Source: Thermoleophilia bacterium (GTDB taxonomy: Bacteria; Actinomycetota; Thermoleophilia; Miltoncostaeales; Miltoncostaeaceae). From it: a stretch of 34,642 nt of DNA. The notes under the pieces were generated by a model. It searched no databases and was not told the DNA's origin. It saw only the letters and a list, made by a program, of their open reading frames with translations. The stretch is taken from contig JADHKZ010000007.1 in assembly GCA_016780995.1 (NCBI GenBank), positions 1-34,642 on the forward strand. The letters are read 5' to 3'. Both the position numbers and the translations under genes were made by a program. Positions 7,485-15,677 of the stretch are shown piece after piece (the stretch's first letter is position 1; each line of letters starts with the position of its first letter).

Positions 7485-8956
7485 CCGGCCGCCCGACCGA
7501 TGCGCGCCTCATCACGGGCGCATCGCTCGCCGTCATCATCGGGCTGGGCGCCGCCATCAGGGCATGGGCCATGGGCGGGCTGGAGTTCGGCCTGGGGTCC
7601 GACGACGCCGGCTACGTGGCCGTGGCGCAGAACCTCGCGGGCGGCACCCTGCCCGATGGCGAGGCCCAGTGGTTCGGCGCGCGTGCGGCCTTCCTGTGGC
7701 CGGTGGCCCTGGTGTTCCGGGTGCTCGGGGCCGACGACTACACGGCCGTGGCCTGGCCGTTCGCCTGCTCGCTGCTGGCCATCCTGGCCGCGTTCCTGGT
7801 GGCGCGCGAGCTGGTGGGGCGCCGCCCGGCGCTGGTGGCCGCGGGCCTGGTGGCCTTCGCGCCCATCGACGTGCTGTGGGCCACCCGCCTGCGGCCCGAC
7901 GCCGTCATGCCCGCCCTCGTCGCCCTGGCCGTGTGGGCCGCGCTGCGCGCCCGCCGGTCGGAACGCCCGTGGGCATGGCTGCTGGCCGCCGGCGCGCTCA
8001 CGGGCCTGGCCTGGTCGGCGCGCGAGACCGCGCTGGTGATGATCCCGGTCGTGGCCGTGGCCGCATGGCCCGCCGTGCGCGGGGCATGGCGGGGGGCCTG
8101 GGCCTACGTGGGCGGGCTGGCCCTGGTGCCCGCCACGCTGGTGGTGGTGTTCGCGTTCGCCGGCCGCCCCCTGTGGCCTCTCACCACCACCGCGGGCGCG
8201 GGGTCGTTCCGGTCGCCCGCTGCGGGCTGGGACGCCACCACCGCCTACCTGGCCCAGATGGTGACGGCGGTGGGCGATCCACGGTCGCCGCTCTTCCTGA
8301 TGCTGCCCCTGGTGCTCATCGCGGCGTCCGTGGCCCTGGTGCGCCACGACCAGGCCGCCATCCTGCCGGCGGCCTGGCTGGCGTGGGCATTCGCCTACCT
8401 CGAGCTGGGCACGTTGGTGAGCGTGGACAAGCCGCTGCGGTTCCTCACGCTGCTCACGGTGCCCGCGGCGCTGCTGGTGGCCATCGCGCTGGACGGGCGG
8501 CTGAGCCCCCTGCTGGTGCCCCTCCTGGCAGTGGTGGCCGTGGTGGTGATCGCGCCCCGCACCGCGGCGCCGGCGCGGGAGGGCAACGTGGCGCTGGTGT
8601 CGTCGGTGGCACGGGCCATGCGCGACCTCCCGCGCGCGCCGGTGCTGGCCGAGGACTACGTGTGGTGGGCCAAGCTGGGCGCCTTCCTCCCCGCGGGCAC
8701 CCTCCCGGTGCGCCGCGCGGTGGATCCTGCGTATCTCTCGATCGACCAGCGCGCCGCGGCACGGCGCCTGGAGCCGCTTCCCGACCTTGCCGCCTACCGG
8801 GGCGGCTACGTGGTCACCGGCCCGGTACGCCGCACGTCGGGCTGGCCATCCAACTGGGGCGTGTTCCGGGAGCGCATCAGGCGGCAGGTGCGGGCGGGAG
8901 ATCTCACCCCCGTCACACGGGTGGGCGATGCCACGGTGTGGCGGTGGACCCCATGA
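7481..8956 (+). CDS. GT39-like polytopic glycosyltransferase
   Basis: A 491-residue integral membrane protein of the GT-C class (dolichyl-phosphate-mannose mannosyltransferase/ArnT type). An acidic pair sits in the first extracytoplasmic loop, G-S-D-D-A-G-Y-V-A-V-A-Q-N-L (about residues 39-52), the usual catalytic position for this class. About ten hydrophobic helices follow. A C-terminal soluble region begins near residue 360 (L-A-E-D-Y-V-W-W-A-K). Such enzymes take a sugar from a polyprenyl-phosphate carrier and add it to a lipid, glycan or protein outside the membrane. The GTG start overlaps the upstream stop (GTGA). The downstream GT2 gene could make its lipid-linked donor. Confidence 0.8.
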   Translation: MTGRPTDARLITGASLAVIIGLGAAIRAWAMGGLEFGLGSDDAGYVAVAQNLAGGTLPDGEAQWFGARAAFLWPVALVFRVLGADDYTAVAWPFACSLLAILAAFLVARELVGRRPALVAAGLVAFAPIDVLWATRLRPDAVMPALVALAVWAALRARRSERPWAWLLAAGALTGLAWSARETALVMIPVVAVAAWPAVRGAWRGAWAYVGGLALVPATLVVVFAFAGRPLWPLTTTAGAGSFRSPAAGWDATTAYLAQMVTAVGDPRSPLFLMLPLVLIAASVALVRHDQAAILPAAWLAWAFAYLELGTLVSVDKPLRFLTLLTVPAALLVAIALDGRLSPLLVPLLAVVAVVVIAPRTAAPAREGNVALVSSVARAMRDLPRAPVLAEDYVWWAKLGAFLPAGTLPVRRAVDPAYLSIDQRAAARRLEPLPDLAAYRGGYVVTGPVRRTSGWPSNWGVFRERIRRQVRAGDLTPVTRVGDATVWRWTP

Positions 8957-9720
8957 GGGTTCGCGTATCGTCCCGCGCGATGCAGGTGGCCATCGTCATA
9001 CCCGCGCGCGACGAACAGCGGTCCGTGGGCGATGTGGTCACCTCGGCGCGGCGCACCGTGCCCGGCGCGCGCGTGATCGTGGTGGATGACGCCTCATCCG
9101 ATGGCACCGCCGACGTCGCCTCGGCAGCCGGGGCCCACGTGCTGCGGCTCACACGGCACGCCGGGTATGCCGGCGCCCTGCACGCGGGGTATCGCGAGGC
9201 CATGGATGCACCGCCCGACGCCGTGGTGCAGATGGACGCCGACGGCCAGCACCGCGCCGACGACCTGCCCGCGCTGCTGGCCGGCCTGGGACCGGCCCAC
9301 GTGGTGCTGGGCTCGCGGTTCCTGGGACCCGCGCCCGGTTATCGCATACCGCCGCTGCGGCGCGCCGGCATGGCCGCCTGCCGCTGGATGGCGACCACCG
9401 TGGGCGGCGTGGCGCTGACCGATCCCACCTCGGGCCTGCGGGCCATGACCCCGGCGGCCGCCGCGCGCATCGCGCGCCACGGGTTCCCGGACGGGCTCAC
9501 CGAGACCAGCCTGCTCATCCACCTCCATCGCGAGGGCTTCCGCATCGGCGAGGTACCGGTGCGCATGAACGCGGCGCGCAGCCGATCGATGCACGCGGGG
9601 CTGTCCGGGGGCACGCACATGCTGCGCATCTCGTGGGCGGTCATGGGCATGGCGGCGCGTCCCGCGCCTGCGCCATCCGGCGCCCCCGCGCCTGCGGGAT
9701 TGCCGGAACCGCCCTTGTAA
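8953..9720 (+). CDS. Polyprenyl-phosphate glycosyltransferase, GT2 (DPM1-like)
   Basis: A 255-residue GT-A glycosyltransferase without transmembrane helices. V-A-I-V-I-P-A-R-D-E opens the nucleotide-binding fold, V-V-D-D-A-S-S-D-G-T follows, and the D-x-D site is in Q-M-D-A-D-G-Q-H. The later D-P-T-S-G-L-R-A and F-R-I-G-E-V-P-V-R-M motifs are typical of enzymes making polyprenyl-phosphate hexoses. It overlaps the GT39-like gene by ATGA, suggesting donor maker and user. An alternative start is the ATG at 8980, directly before the fold and 8 bases after TATCGT (8966-8971), which would be a leaderless internal transcript. I list the longer, coupled form. The C-terminus is Pro/Ala-rich. Confidence 0.85.
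   Translation: MRVRVSSRAMQVAIVIPARDEQRSVGDVVTSARRTVPGARVIVVDDASSDGTADVASAAGAHVLRLTRHAGYAGALHAGYREAMDAPPDAVVQMDADGQHRADDLPALLAGLGPAHVVLGSRFLGPAPGYRIPPLRRAGMAACRWMATTVGGVALTDPTSGLRAMTPAAAARIARHGFPDGLTETSLLIHLHREGFRIGEVPVRMNAARSRSMHAGLSGGTHMLRISWAVMGMAARPAPAPSGAPAPAGLPEPPL
8966..8971 (+). promoter_or_regulatory. Possible internal -10 element (TATCGT) for the GT2 gene
   Basis: TATCGT lies 8 bases before the in-frame ATG at 8980. The spacing matches other start-proximal -10 hexamers in this window. It lies inside the upstream part of the coding sequence, so it may be chance. Confidence 0.3.
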
Positions 9721-9736
9721 GGAGATTGTGTGTGAA

Positions 9737-9755
9737 TTCCCGCGCTGAGCGGGAA
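9737..9755 (+). terminator. Hairpin after the glycan operon, possible weak terminator
   Basis: TTCCCGC and GCGGGAA form a perfect 7-bp stem around a 5-base loop, 16 bases after the GT2 stop and before the next promoter. There is no T-run, so termination would be weak or factor-assisted. The position between a nine-gene operon and a separately promoted gene is the main support. Confidence 0.4.
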
Positions 9756-9771
9756 CTTCGCCCCCATGCGC

Positions 9772-9777
9772 CATAGT
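9772..9777 (+). promoter_or_regulatory. -10 element (CATAGT), leaderless promoter
   Basis: CATAGT matches TATAAT at four of six positions and ends 6 bases before the ATG at 9784. There is no Shine-Dalgarno. The transcript would start at or next to the start codon. Confidence 0.5.
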
Positions 9778-9783
9778 CGAGGG

Positions 9784-10665
9784 ATGATGCGCTCCAGCCC
9801 TCGTGCATCGCTGCCCGTGGCAGCCCTCGCCGCCATGGCGCTCCTGGCCATCGGCGCGGCGGCGGCACCGCCGGATGCGGCAGGGTCCGCGCGGCCTGAG
9901 CGACCCGACAGGCCGGAGCGACCCGAGAGGCCGGAGCGGCCGGAGAAGCCCGAACGGCCCCAGCGGCCGGAGCGGCCCGCGCCCACTCCCATCACGCCAG
10001 CGCCCACCCGACCGGGCAACCCGGCCACGCCGGTCAACCCCATCGCCGGGGGCGGCATGCCCGGCACGCGCACCAGCGGCACCTCCACCACGCCTGCCTC
10101 CGCGCTGCCGCCGGTGCCACGCGGGGTGCGGACCAGGGGGCTCACCGCCGGCGCGGGCCAGGTGAAGGTGCGCTACTTCGCCGACCTCGGTGACGTGGCG
10201 AGTGCATCAGCCCACATGGCGGTCATCCCCGCCCTGCTGGCGCGCCTGTCGTCCGATGGCCTGGGCACCATCACCCTACGACCCCTGGTGGTCACCGGCG
10301 ACGCCAACAGCACCGAGGCCGCCTGCGCGGTGATCGCCGCCATCCGCGCCAACCGGGCGTGGTACGTGGCGCACCACCTGGCGGCGGCACGGGTGACCCG
10401 CGACGGCAACTGGGTGAACCCTGCAGTGCTGTCGGCCGTGGCCCGCAAGATCACCGGGCTCAGGGGGAAGGCACGGCAGTTCGTGCGGGCCTCCACCAGC
10501 CGCGCGTGCTTCCCGCAGCTCAATCGCCTGCGCAGCGAGGCAGCGCGCGCCGGCGTGGACTCGTCGCCCACCTACGTGATCACCGGCGACCGGGGCACCA
10601 CCCGGCTGTCCGCCCCGGCATCGGTGGAGCAGGTGGTCGAGGCCATCCGCGGCGTGGGCGGATGA
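9784..10665 (+). CDS. Secreted RPE-repeat protein with cysteine-less DsbA-like domain
   Basis: A 293-residue exported protein of unknown function. A signal peptide or anchor is visible (basic R-S-S-P-R-A then [19 protein letters not shown]). Next come about nine R-P-E/D/K/Q triplets (residues about 37-65) and a Pro/Thr-rich linker to about 120. The C-terminal 165 residues resemble a DsbA/thioredoxin-4 fold: [10 protein letters not shown] in the first strand, a helical insertion with [11 protein letters not shown], and S-S-P-T-Y-V-I-T like the cis-proline loop. The expected C-x-x-C after the first strand is absent (L-G-D-V). The only cysteines are in E-A-A-C-A-V and R-A-C-F-P. It is probably not a thiol oxidase. 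The ATG at 9784 fits a leaderless promoter; an upstream ATG at 9766 is in frame but lies before the -10. Confidence 0.7.
   Translation: MMRSSPRASLPVAALAAMALLAIGAAAAPPDAAGSARPERPDRPERPERPERPEKPERPQRPERPAPTPITPAPTRPGNPATPVNPIAGGGMPGTRTSGTSTTPASALPPVPRGVRTRGLTAGAGQVKVRYFADLGDVASASAHMAVIPALLARLSSDGLGTITLRPLVVTGDANSTEAACAVIAAIRANRAWYVAHHLAAARVTRDGNWVNPAVLSAVARKITGLRGKARQFVRASTSRACFPQLNRLRSEAARAGVDSSPTYVITGDRGTTRLSAPASVEQVVEAIRGVGG
9892..9978 (+). repeat. In-frame RPE tripeptide tandem repeat
   Basis: Nine-base units of the cgg-ccg-gag type repeat about nine times with variation, encoding [21 protein letters not shown] and RPE-like units. The encoded stretch alternates charge and proline, giving a stiff extended segment between the export signal and the folded domain. 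Such repeats are prone to length change by slippage. Confidence 0.85.
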
Positions 10666-10676
10666 CCCGCCTCCAC

Positions 10677-10682
10677 TAGCCT
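10677..10682 (+). promoter_or_regulatory. -10 element (TAGCCT), leaderless promoter of the UXS gene
   Basis: TAGCCT ends 7 bases before the ATG at 10690. No Shine-Dalgarno precedes the start. No clear -35 is seen. The same hexamer occurs before tatA and fabZ. Confidence 0.55.
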
Positions 10683-10689
10683 TCCCGCC

Positions 10690-11637
<948 letters not shown>

Positions 11638-11644
11638 TCCGGGC

Positions 11645-12574
11645 ATGGCCGGGCCGGCGGTGCGGGCCGAGGGCCTGCGCAAGTCGTACGGCCCCCGGAT
11701 GGCCGTGGACGGCGTGACCCTGCAGGTACGCCGGGGCGAGTGCTTCGGGTTCCTGGGACCCAACGGCGCGGGCAAGACCACCACCATGCGCATGCTGGCC
11801 TGCCTGTCGTCCCGCGACGGCGGCATGCTGGAGGTGCTGGGCCTCGACCCCGACCGCGACCCGCGAAGGCTCAAGGCGCTGCTGGGCGTGGTGCCGCAGG
11901 AGGTCAACCTCGACCTCGAGCTCACCGTGCTGGAGAACATGCTGGTGTACGCGCGCTACTTCGGCATGCCCCGGCGCCTCGCGCACGAGCGCGCCATGGA
12001 GCTGCTGCGGTTCGTCGACCTCCACGGGCGGGCGGCCGACACGGTGGTGCGGCTGTCCGGGGGCATGCAGCGGCGCCTGCAGATCGCCCGGGCCCTCATC
12101 AACGACCCCGAGATGATCCTGCTGGACGAGCCCACCACCGGCCTCGACCCCCAGGCCCGGCGGCTGGTGTGGGAGCGGCTACGCGACCTGCGCGCACGCG
12201 GCACCAGCGTGGTCATCACCACGCACTACATGGACGAGGCCGAGCGCCTCTGCGACCGGCTGGTCGTCATCGACCACGGGGTGGTGGTGCGCGAGGGCGC
12301 GCCCGCCCAGCTGGTGCGTGACGAGGTGGGCGCCGAGGTGCTCGAGATGCGTGCGCCGGAGAGCGACGCCGCCCGGCTGGCCGCGGCCACCAGCCCGCGC
12401 CACGTGGTAGCGGGCGAGGTGGTGCTGGCCTTCGGGGACGACTCCGACACCATGCGCCGGGCGGCCGATGCCACGGGCATCACCTGGGAGATGGTGGCCG
12501 AGCGGCGCGCCACCCTGGAGGACCTCTTCATCGTGCTCACCGGCCACTCCCTGCGCGAGGGCGGCACCGGCTGA
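11645..12574 (+). CDS. ABC transporter ATP-binding protein (NodI/DrrA-like)
   Basis: A 309-residue ABC ATPase. Walker A is G-P-N-G-A-G-K-T-T (about residues 39-47), the Q-loop is V-V-P-Q-E-V-N-L-D, the signature is L-S-G-G-M-Q-R-R-L, Walker B is M-I-L-L-D-E-P-T-T-G-L-D-P, and the switch His lies in T-T-H-Y-M-D-E-A-E. A C-terminal extension of about 90 residues (D-L-F-I-V-L-T-G-H) matches NodI/DrrA-type exporters of lipids, drugs or polysaccharides. These need a separate membrane permease, usually the next gene. None is present here: the next gene is convergent and soluble. The ATPase may pair with a permease elsewhere. Start chosen from the leaderless-type promoter and the family N-terminus. 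Confidence 0.88.
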   Translation: MAGPAVRAEGLRKSYGPRMAVDGVTLQVRRGECFGFLGPNGAGKTTTMRMLACLSSRDGGMLEVLGLDPDRDPRRLKALLGVVPQEVNLDLELTVLENMLVYARYFGMPRRLAHERAMELLRFVDLHGRAADTVVRLSGGMQRRLQIARALINDPEMILLDEPTTGLDPQARRLVWERLRDLRARGTSVVITTHYMDEAERLCDRLVVIDHGVVVREGAPAQLVRDEVGAEVLEMRAPESDAARLAAATSPRHVVAGEVVLAFGDDSDTMRRAADATGITWEMVAERRATLEDLFIVLTGHSLREGGTG

Positions 12575-12587
12575 CCTACGCCCCGGC

Positions 12588-13223
12588 CTAGGCCCCGGCA
12601 GCGCCCTCCGCGCCTGTGGAGAGCCACCGCGCTGTGACCTCCAGGTCGTGCTGCACCAGCTCATGGCCGGCGTCCACCGCGCTCAGGTCCACCTGCGCGC
12701 CGCCCTCGGCCAGCACGTCGCGCAGCCGCTCGCCGGCGCCGGGGGCCGAGTAGGGGTCGCGCGTGCCCGCCGCGATCAGCACACGGCAGCCCTCGAGCCC
12801 CCCGATGGGGCCGGGCTCGTACGGCATCACGGGCCGCAGCAGGGCCGCGCCCGCCAGCGTGCCCGGGTGGCGGAACAGCATGCCCACCGCCGCGTTGGCC
12901 CCGTTGGAGTAGCCCAGCGCGGTCACGCGTGCGGGATCGAGGCCGTACTCGGCCGTGGCGTCCCGCACGAAGGCGGCCAGCTCGTCGGCCGCACGCATGA
13001 GGTCGTCGATGTCCAGGTCGTGCATGCTGCGCCGCGCGAAGAACCGGCGCACGGTGCCGCCCTCCATCACCGTGCCGCGTGGTGCCAGCAGCGTGGCCCC
13101 GGGCGCCAGCTGACGGGCCAGGGGCATGAGCTGGTGCTCGTCACCGCCCGTGGCGTGCAGCACCAGCAGGGTGTCGGCCGACGGTCCCCGGTCCAGCGCG
13201 TGCGCGAACCCCAGGTGCTCCAT
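12588..13223 (-). CDS. Alpha/beta-hydrolase, MhqD-like carboxylesterase
   Basis: A 211-residue phospholipase/carboxylesterase-family hydrolase. The catalytic triad is complete: S106 in G-Y-S-N-G, D156 in A-A-G-T-R-D-P-Y, and H187 in D-A-G-H-E-L. The oxyanion region is L-V-L-H-A-T-G-G. It lies 4 bases after the ring-cleaving dioxygenase gene, the arrangement known from mhqED-type operons for quinone and hydroquinone resistance. It probably hydrolyses an ester or a ring-cleavage product in the cytoplasm. The start could also be the adjacent GTG at 13226; GAGGTG just upstream is a weak Shine-Dalgarno. The gene is convergent with the ABC ATPase, with 13 bases between the stops and a GGCCTAGGCC palindrome at 12585-12594. 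Confidence 0.82.
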   Translation of the reverse strand: MEHLGFAHALDRGPSADTLLVLHATGGDEHQLMPLARQLAPGATLLAPRGTVMEGGTVRRFFARRSMHDLDIDDLMRAADELAAFVRDATAEYGLDPARVTALGYSNGANAAVGMLFRHPGTLAGAALLRPVMPYEPGPIGGLEGCRVLIAAGTRDPYSAPGAGERLRDVLAEGGAQVDLSAVDAGHELVQHDLEVTARWLSTGAEGAAGA

Positions 13224-13227
13224 CACC

Positions 13228-14145
13228 TCACGCGGCCCGGGGGTCGGGGATGGGCACCAGGCGCGACTCGATGGCCTCACGGCGGTCCTCCAGCCACGGG
13301 GGCAGGAACAGGTGCACGCCCAGCTGGTCCTCCGGCCCGGTCACGCCAAACCCCGGCTCCTCGGTGGCCAGCTCGAACAGCAGGCCCCCGGGCTCGCGGA
13401 AGTACACCGACCGGAAGAAATGACGGTCCACGATGCCGTTGGCCGGCAGGCCCACCTCGCGCACCCGCCGGTTCCACTCGGGCTGGTCATCATCGTTCGT
13501 GGAGAAGGCGATGTGGTGCACCACCCCGGCGCCCTGGCGGGTCCACTGGCCGTCCGGCGGCGCGTCCACCTGCAGCCAGCCGCCGCGCGAGGGGCCGCGC
13601 AGCTCGAACGTGCCGTCACCCTGCGGCGTGGCCCCCATCAGGCCCTCCAGCACCGCCGCGGTGGCATCGGGCGACGCGCTGAACACCCGCACGCCGTCGA
13701 ACCCGCGCAGGGCGTGCTCGGCCGGGATGTCCGGGTGCCCGGCCGCCAGGGGGGCGTCGGGGCCGTCGTACACCACCAGGGCATGGCCCAGGCCCTCCGG
13801 GTCGCGGAACCACAGCTCATCCCCATGTCGCTCCACCTCCTGCGCCTCGTCCCGCAGCCTGCGCTCCCAGAAGTCCAGCGAGTCCGGGCTGCCCACGCGC
13901 CACGAGATCCGGTGCGGCGCCCCGGCGCCCGCATGGCCCGGCGTTGCGCCCGGGTACTCGAAGAACGTCATGTCGAACCCCGGGCGCGCGTGCTCGTCGC
14001 CGTAGAACAGGTGATAGGCCCCGGGATCGTCCTGGTTCACCGTCTTCGCGATGAGCCGCATTCCCATCACGCGCGTGTAGAAGTCCACGTTGCGCAGGGC
14101 GTCGCCGGTGATGGCCGAGATGTGATGGATTCCGTTCAATCGCAT
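13228..14145 (-). CDS. Ring-cleaving dioxygenase, VOC family (MhqE/MhqO-like)
   Basis: A 305-residue two-domain vicinal oxygen chelate protein. The family motifs are G-I-H-H-I-S (residues 5-10), K-T-V-N-Q-D-D-P-G-A-Y-H-L-F-Y-G-D (34-50), G-V-V-H-H-I-A-F (207-214) and G-G-L-L-F-E-L-A-T (253-261). By comparison with PcpA-type hydroquinone dioxygenases, His 7/8, His 210/211 and Glu 258 are the probable Fe(II) ligands, so the enzyme looks active. It probably opens hydroquinone-type rings, protecting against quinones or feeding aromatic catabolism. It is the first gene of a two-gene operon with the downstream hydrolase. The ATG is preceded by a leaderless-type -10 (TAGGAT) overlapping an inverted repeat. 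Confidence 0.85.
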   Translation of the reverse strand: MRLNGIHHISAITGDALRNVDFYTRVMGMRLIAKTVNQDDPGAYHLFYGDEHARPGFDMTFFEYPGATPGHAGAGAPHRISWRVGSPDSLDFWERRLRDEAQEVERHGDELWFRDPEGLGHALVVYDGPDAPLAAGHPDIPAEHALRGFDGVRVFSASPDATAAVLEGLMGATPQGDGTFELRGPSRGGWLQVDAPPDGQWTRQGAGVVHHIAFSTNDDDQPEWNRRVREVGLPANGIVDRHFFRSVYFREPGGLLFELATEEPGFGVTGPEDQLGVHLFLPPWLEDRREAIESRLVPIPDPRAA

Positions 14146-14151
14146 GTCGCG

Positions 14152-14157
14152 ATCCTA
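14152..14157 (-). promoter_or_regulatory. -10 element (TAGGAT) of the dioxygenase-hydrolase operon
   Basis: On the minus strand TAGGAT ends 6 bases before the ATG at 14145, with no Shine-Dalgarno. It overlaps the inverted repeat at 14155-14168. Confidence 0.5.
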
Positions 14158-14168
14158 TCCCCGGATAG
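14155..14168. promoter_or_regulatory. Inverted repeat CTATCC-CC-GGATAG, possible operator
   Basis: Six-base arms with a two-base centre overlap the -10 of the dioxygenase operon. A repressor bound here would block RNA polymerase. No regulator gene is adjacent, so this is a hypothesis. Confidence 0.4.
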
Positions 14169-14216
14169 TTGCGGGTGCACGTAACAGCGGCGGCGGCGGG
14201 TGCCGTCGTCGCGGCC

Positions 14217-15014
14217 CTACGCCGGGGTCTCGGTGACCTCCGTGGTGCCGGCATCGCCGGCCCAGGGCGCCGGGCGCCCGAACACCGACGCCAGCCAGAT
14301 GCCGACGGCGTACAGGATGAGCTGCGGCACCATGAGCAGCAGCATGCTCACCGGGTCGCCGCCCGGGAGGATGGCGGCGATGAGGGCGATCACCACGATG
14401 GCCACGCGCCATCCGCGGCGGAACTGGTCGGCGCTCACCAGCCCCAGCCGGGCCAGCACCAGCATGGCCACGGGCACCTCGAACACCAGGCCACCCGCGA
14501 ACATGAGCGTGAGGGCGAACGAGAAGTACTCGTTGGCGCGCAGGGCCACCTCGAAGTCGTTGCCCGCGAACCCCAGCAGCCACTGCAACGCCACCGGCAG
14601 CACCAGGAAGTACACGAACACCACGCCGCCCAGGAACAGCGCGGACACGCCGCCCACGATCACCAGGGTCTTGCGGCGGGTCTGCTGGCCGATGGCCGGC
14701 ACCACGTAGGCGTACAGCTGGTACAGCAGCACCGGGAGGGTCACCAGCACCGCCGCGCCGAACACCACCTTCAGGATCACCAGGAAGGGCTCGGTGGGCG
14801 ACAGCGCCAGCAGCGTGCGGTACTCGGGCGCCAGGGGGTCCAGCAGAAGGTCCAGCAGCCACTCGTTGAACACGTAGAGCACCGCGAACGCCACCGCCAG
14901 CGTGATCACGGCGATGAACAGCCGCTTGCGGAGCTCGGTGAGGTGCTCCACCATGCTCAGGCGGTCGTCGGGGTCCACGCGGCCCACGGTCACGCGCCGG
15001 AACCAGCTCGCCAT
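14217..15014 (-). CDS. tatC: Sec-independent protein translocase TatC
   Basis: A 265-residue membrane protein with six predicted helices. The signature near the N-terminus, M-V-E-H-L-T-E-L-R-K-R-L, holds the twin-arginine signal recognition residues. S-P-T-E-P-F in the first periplasmic loop and F-E-V-P-V-A-M-L before helix 5 are also family hallmarks. TatC recognises the twin-arginine signal of folded proteins and forms the translocase core with TatA. The gene follows tatA by 5 bases. The C-terminal tail is short and Thr/Glu-rich. The start is firm: ATG right after the tatA stop, 20 residues before the first conserved motif. Confidence 0.96.
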   Translation of the reverse strand: MASWFRRVTVGRVDPDDRLSMVEHLTELRKRLFIAVITLAVAFAVLYVFNEWLLDLLLDPLAPEYRTLLALSPTEPFLVILKVVFGAAVLVTLPVLLYQLYAYVVPAIGQQTRRKTLVIVGGVSALFLGGVVFVYFLVLPVALQWLLGFAGNDFEVALRANEYFSFALTLMFAGGLVFEVPVAMLVLARLGLVSADQFRRGWRVAIVVIALIAAILPGGDPVSMLLLMVPQLILYAVGIWLASVFGRPAPWAGDAGTTEVTETPA

Positions 15015-15019
15015 GTCGC

Positions 15020-15313
15020 CTATCCCGCGGCGGGGGGCCCGTCGGCGCGGCGGGGGTCCGCCGGCGGGGCGTCGCCGCTCACCACGATGCCCTCCAGCAC
15101 GTCAGGCGCTGCCGTGGGCTGCTCGGGAGGCCCGGCGGTGGCGGTGGTCACCGGCGCGGGCGGCTCGTCATGCCGGTCGCCGCTGATGGTGTCCTTGAAG
15201 TCACGGATGCCCTTGCCCACGGCCCGGCTGAACTCGGGCAGCTTGGTGGGCCCCAGCACCAGGACGGCGATGACCAGGACGATGACCAGCTGGATGGGCG
15301 AGATGTCGAACAT
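15020..15313 (-). CDS. tatA: Twin-arginine translocase subunit TatA/TatB family
   Basis: A 97-residue protein with one N-terminal helix (I-S-P-I-Q-L-V-I-V-L-V-I-A-V-L-V), the hinge F/L-G-P-x-K-L-P-E and an amphipathic helix (S-R-A-V-G-K-G-I-R-D-F-K), followed by a Pro/Ala-rich acidic tail. The F-D-I-S-P start resembles TatB-like members, while the rest reads as TatA. A single protein may serve both roles. The ATG at 15313 was chosen because the helix starts immediately after it; open sequence further upstream lacks conserved features and runs past the promoter. It is transcribed divergently from the chorismate mutase gene. Confidence 0.9.
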   Translation of the reverse strand: MFDISPIQLVIVLVIAVLVLGPTKLPEFSRAVGKGIRDFKDTISGDRHDEPPAPVTTATAGPPEQPTAAPDVLEGIVVSGDAPPADPRRADGPPAAG

Positions 15314-15323
15314 CGGTCCCGGA

Positions 15324-15329
15324 AGGCTA
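15324..15329 (-). promoter_or_regulatory. -10 element (TAGCCT) of tatA
   Basis: On the minus strand TAGCCT ends 10 bases before the tatA ATG, implying a leader of only a few bases. It is the same hexamer as before the UXS and fabZ genes. Confidence 0.45.
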
Positions 15330-15371
15330 GACGCCCGGAGGGTTCGCGACCAGCCGCTAGGGGCCATGGAA

Positions 15372-15377
15372 TAGGGT
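15372..15377 (+). promoter_or_regulatory. -10 element (TAGGGT), leaderless promoter of chorismate mutase
   Basis: TAGGGT ends 6 bases before the ATG at 15384, with no Shine-Dalgarno. Confidence 0.5.
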
Positions 15378-15383
15378 TCCCCC

Positions 15384-15677
15384 ATGTCCACCGACCCCTC
15401 CGCCATCGCCGACGACGTCGCCATCCGCCAGATGCGCGACCAGATCCTCGACAACGACGTCAAGCTCATGCAGGCCATCAACCAGCGCCTGGCGCTGGTG
15501 TCGCGGCTTCGCGCCTACAAGGAGGAGCGCGGCATCCCGTTCGTCGACCCCTCGCGCGAGCAGTGGATGGTGGGCTACCTGCAGGGGGCTAACAAGGGAC
15601 CGCTCAGCGACGAGGGCCTGGCCGGGATCTACGGCCACGTGCTGGAGCTCACCAAGCGGGAGACCGCCGCGGACTAG
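15384..15677 (+). CDS. Stand-alone chorismate mutase, AroQ type
   Basis: A 97-residue all-helical chorismate mutase of the AroQ class. The pattern is complete: M-R-D-Q-I-L-D-N-D in helix 1, then N-Q-R-L-A-L-V-S-R-L-R-A-Y-K-E-E-R-G with the active-site Arg and Lys, then D-P-S-R-E-Q-W with the Glu. It converts chorismate to prephenate for Phe and Tyr synthesis. There is no signal peptide and no fused dehydratase or DAHP synthase domain. It has its own leaderless promoter and no operon partner. Its TAG is shared with the convergent DUF151 gene through the palindrome CTAG (15674-15677). Confidence 0.88.
   Translation: MSTDPSAIADDVAIRQMRDQILDNDVKLMQAINQRLALVSRLRAYKEERGIPFVDPSREQWMVGYLQGANKGPLSDEGLAGIYGHVLELTKRETAAD

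Noticed and set aside
9892-9978. Regular repeat as a possible CRISPR or satellite
   Set aside because: The unit is 9 bases, in frame and without spacers; it encodes RPE triplets.
12468-14184. Plus-strand open frames opposite the hydrolase and dioxygenase genes
   Set aside because: The minus-strand proteins have complete catalytic residues; the plus-strand frames are shadows.
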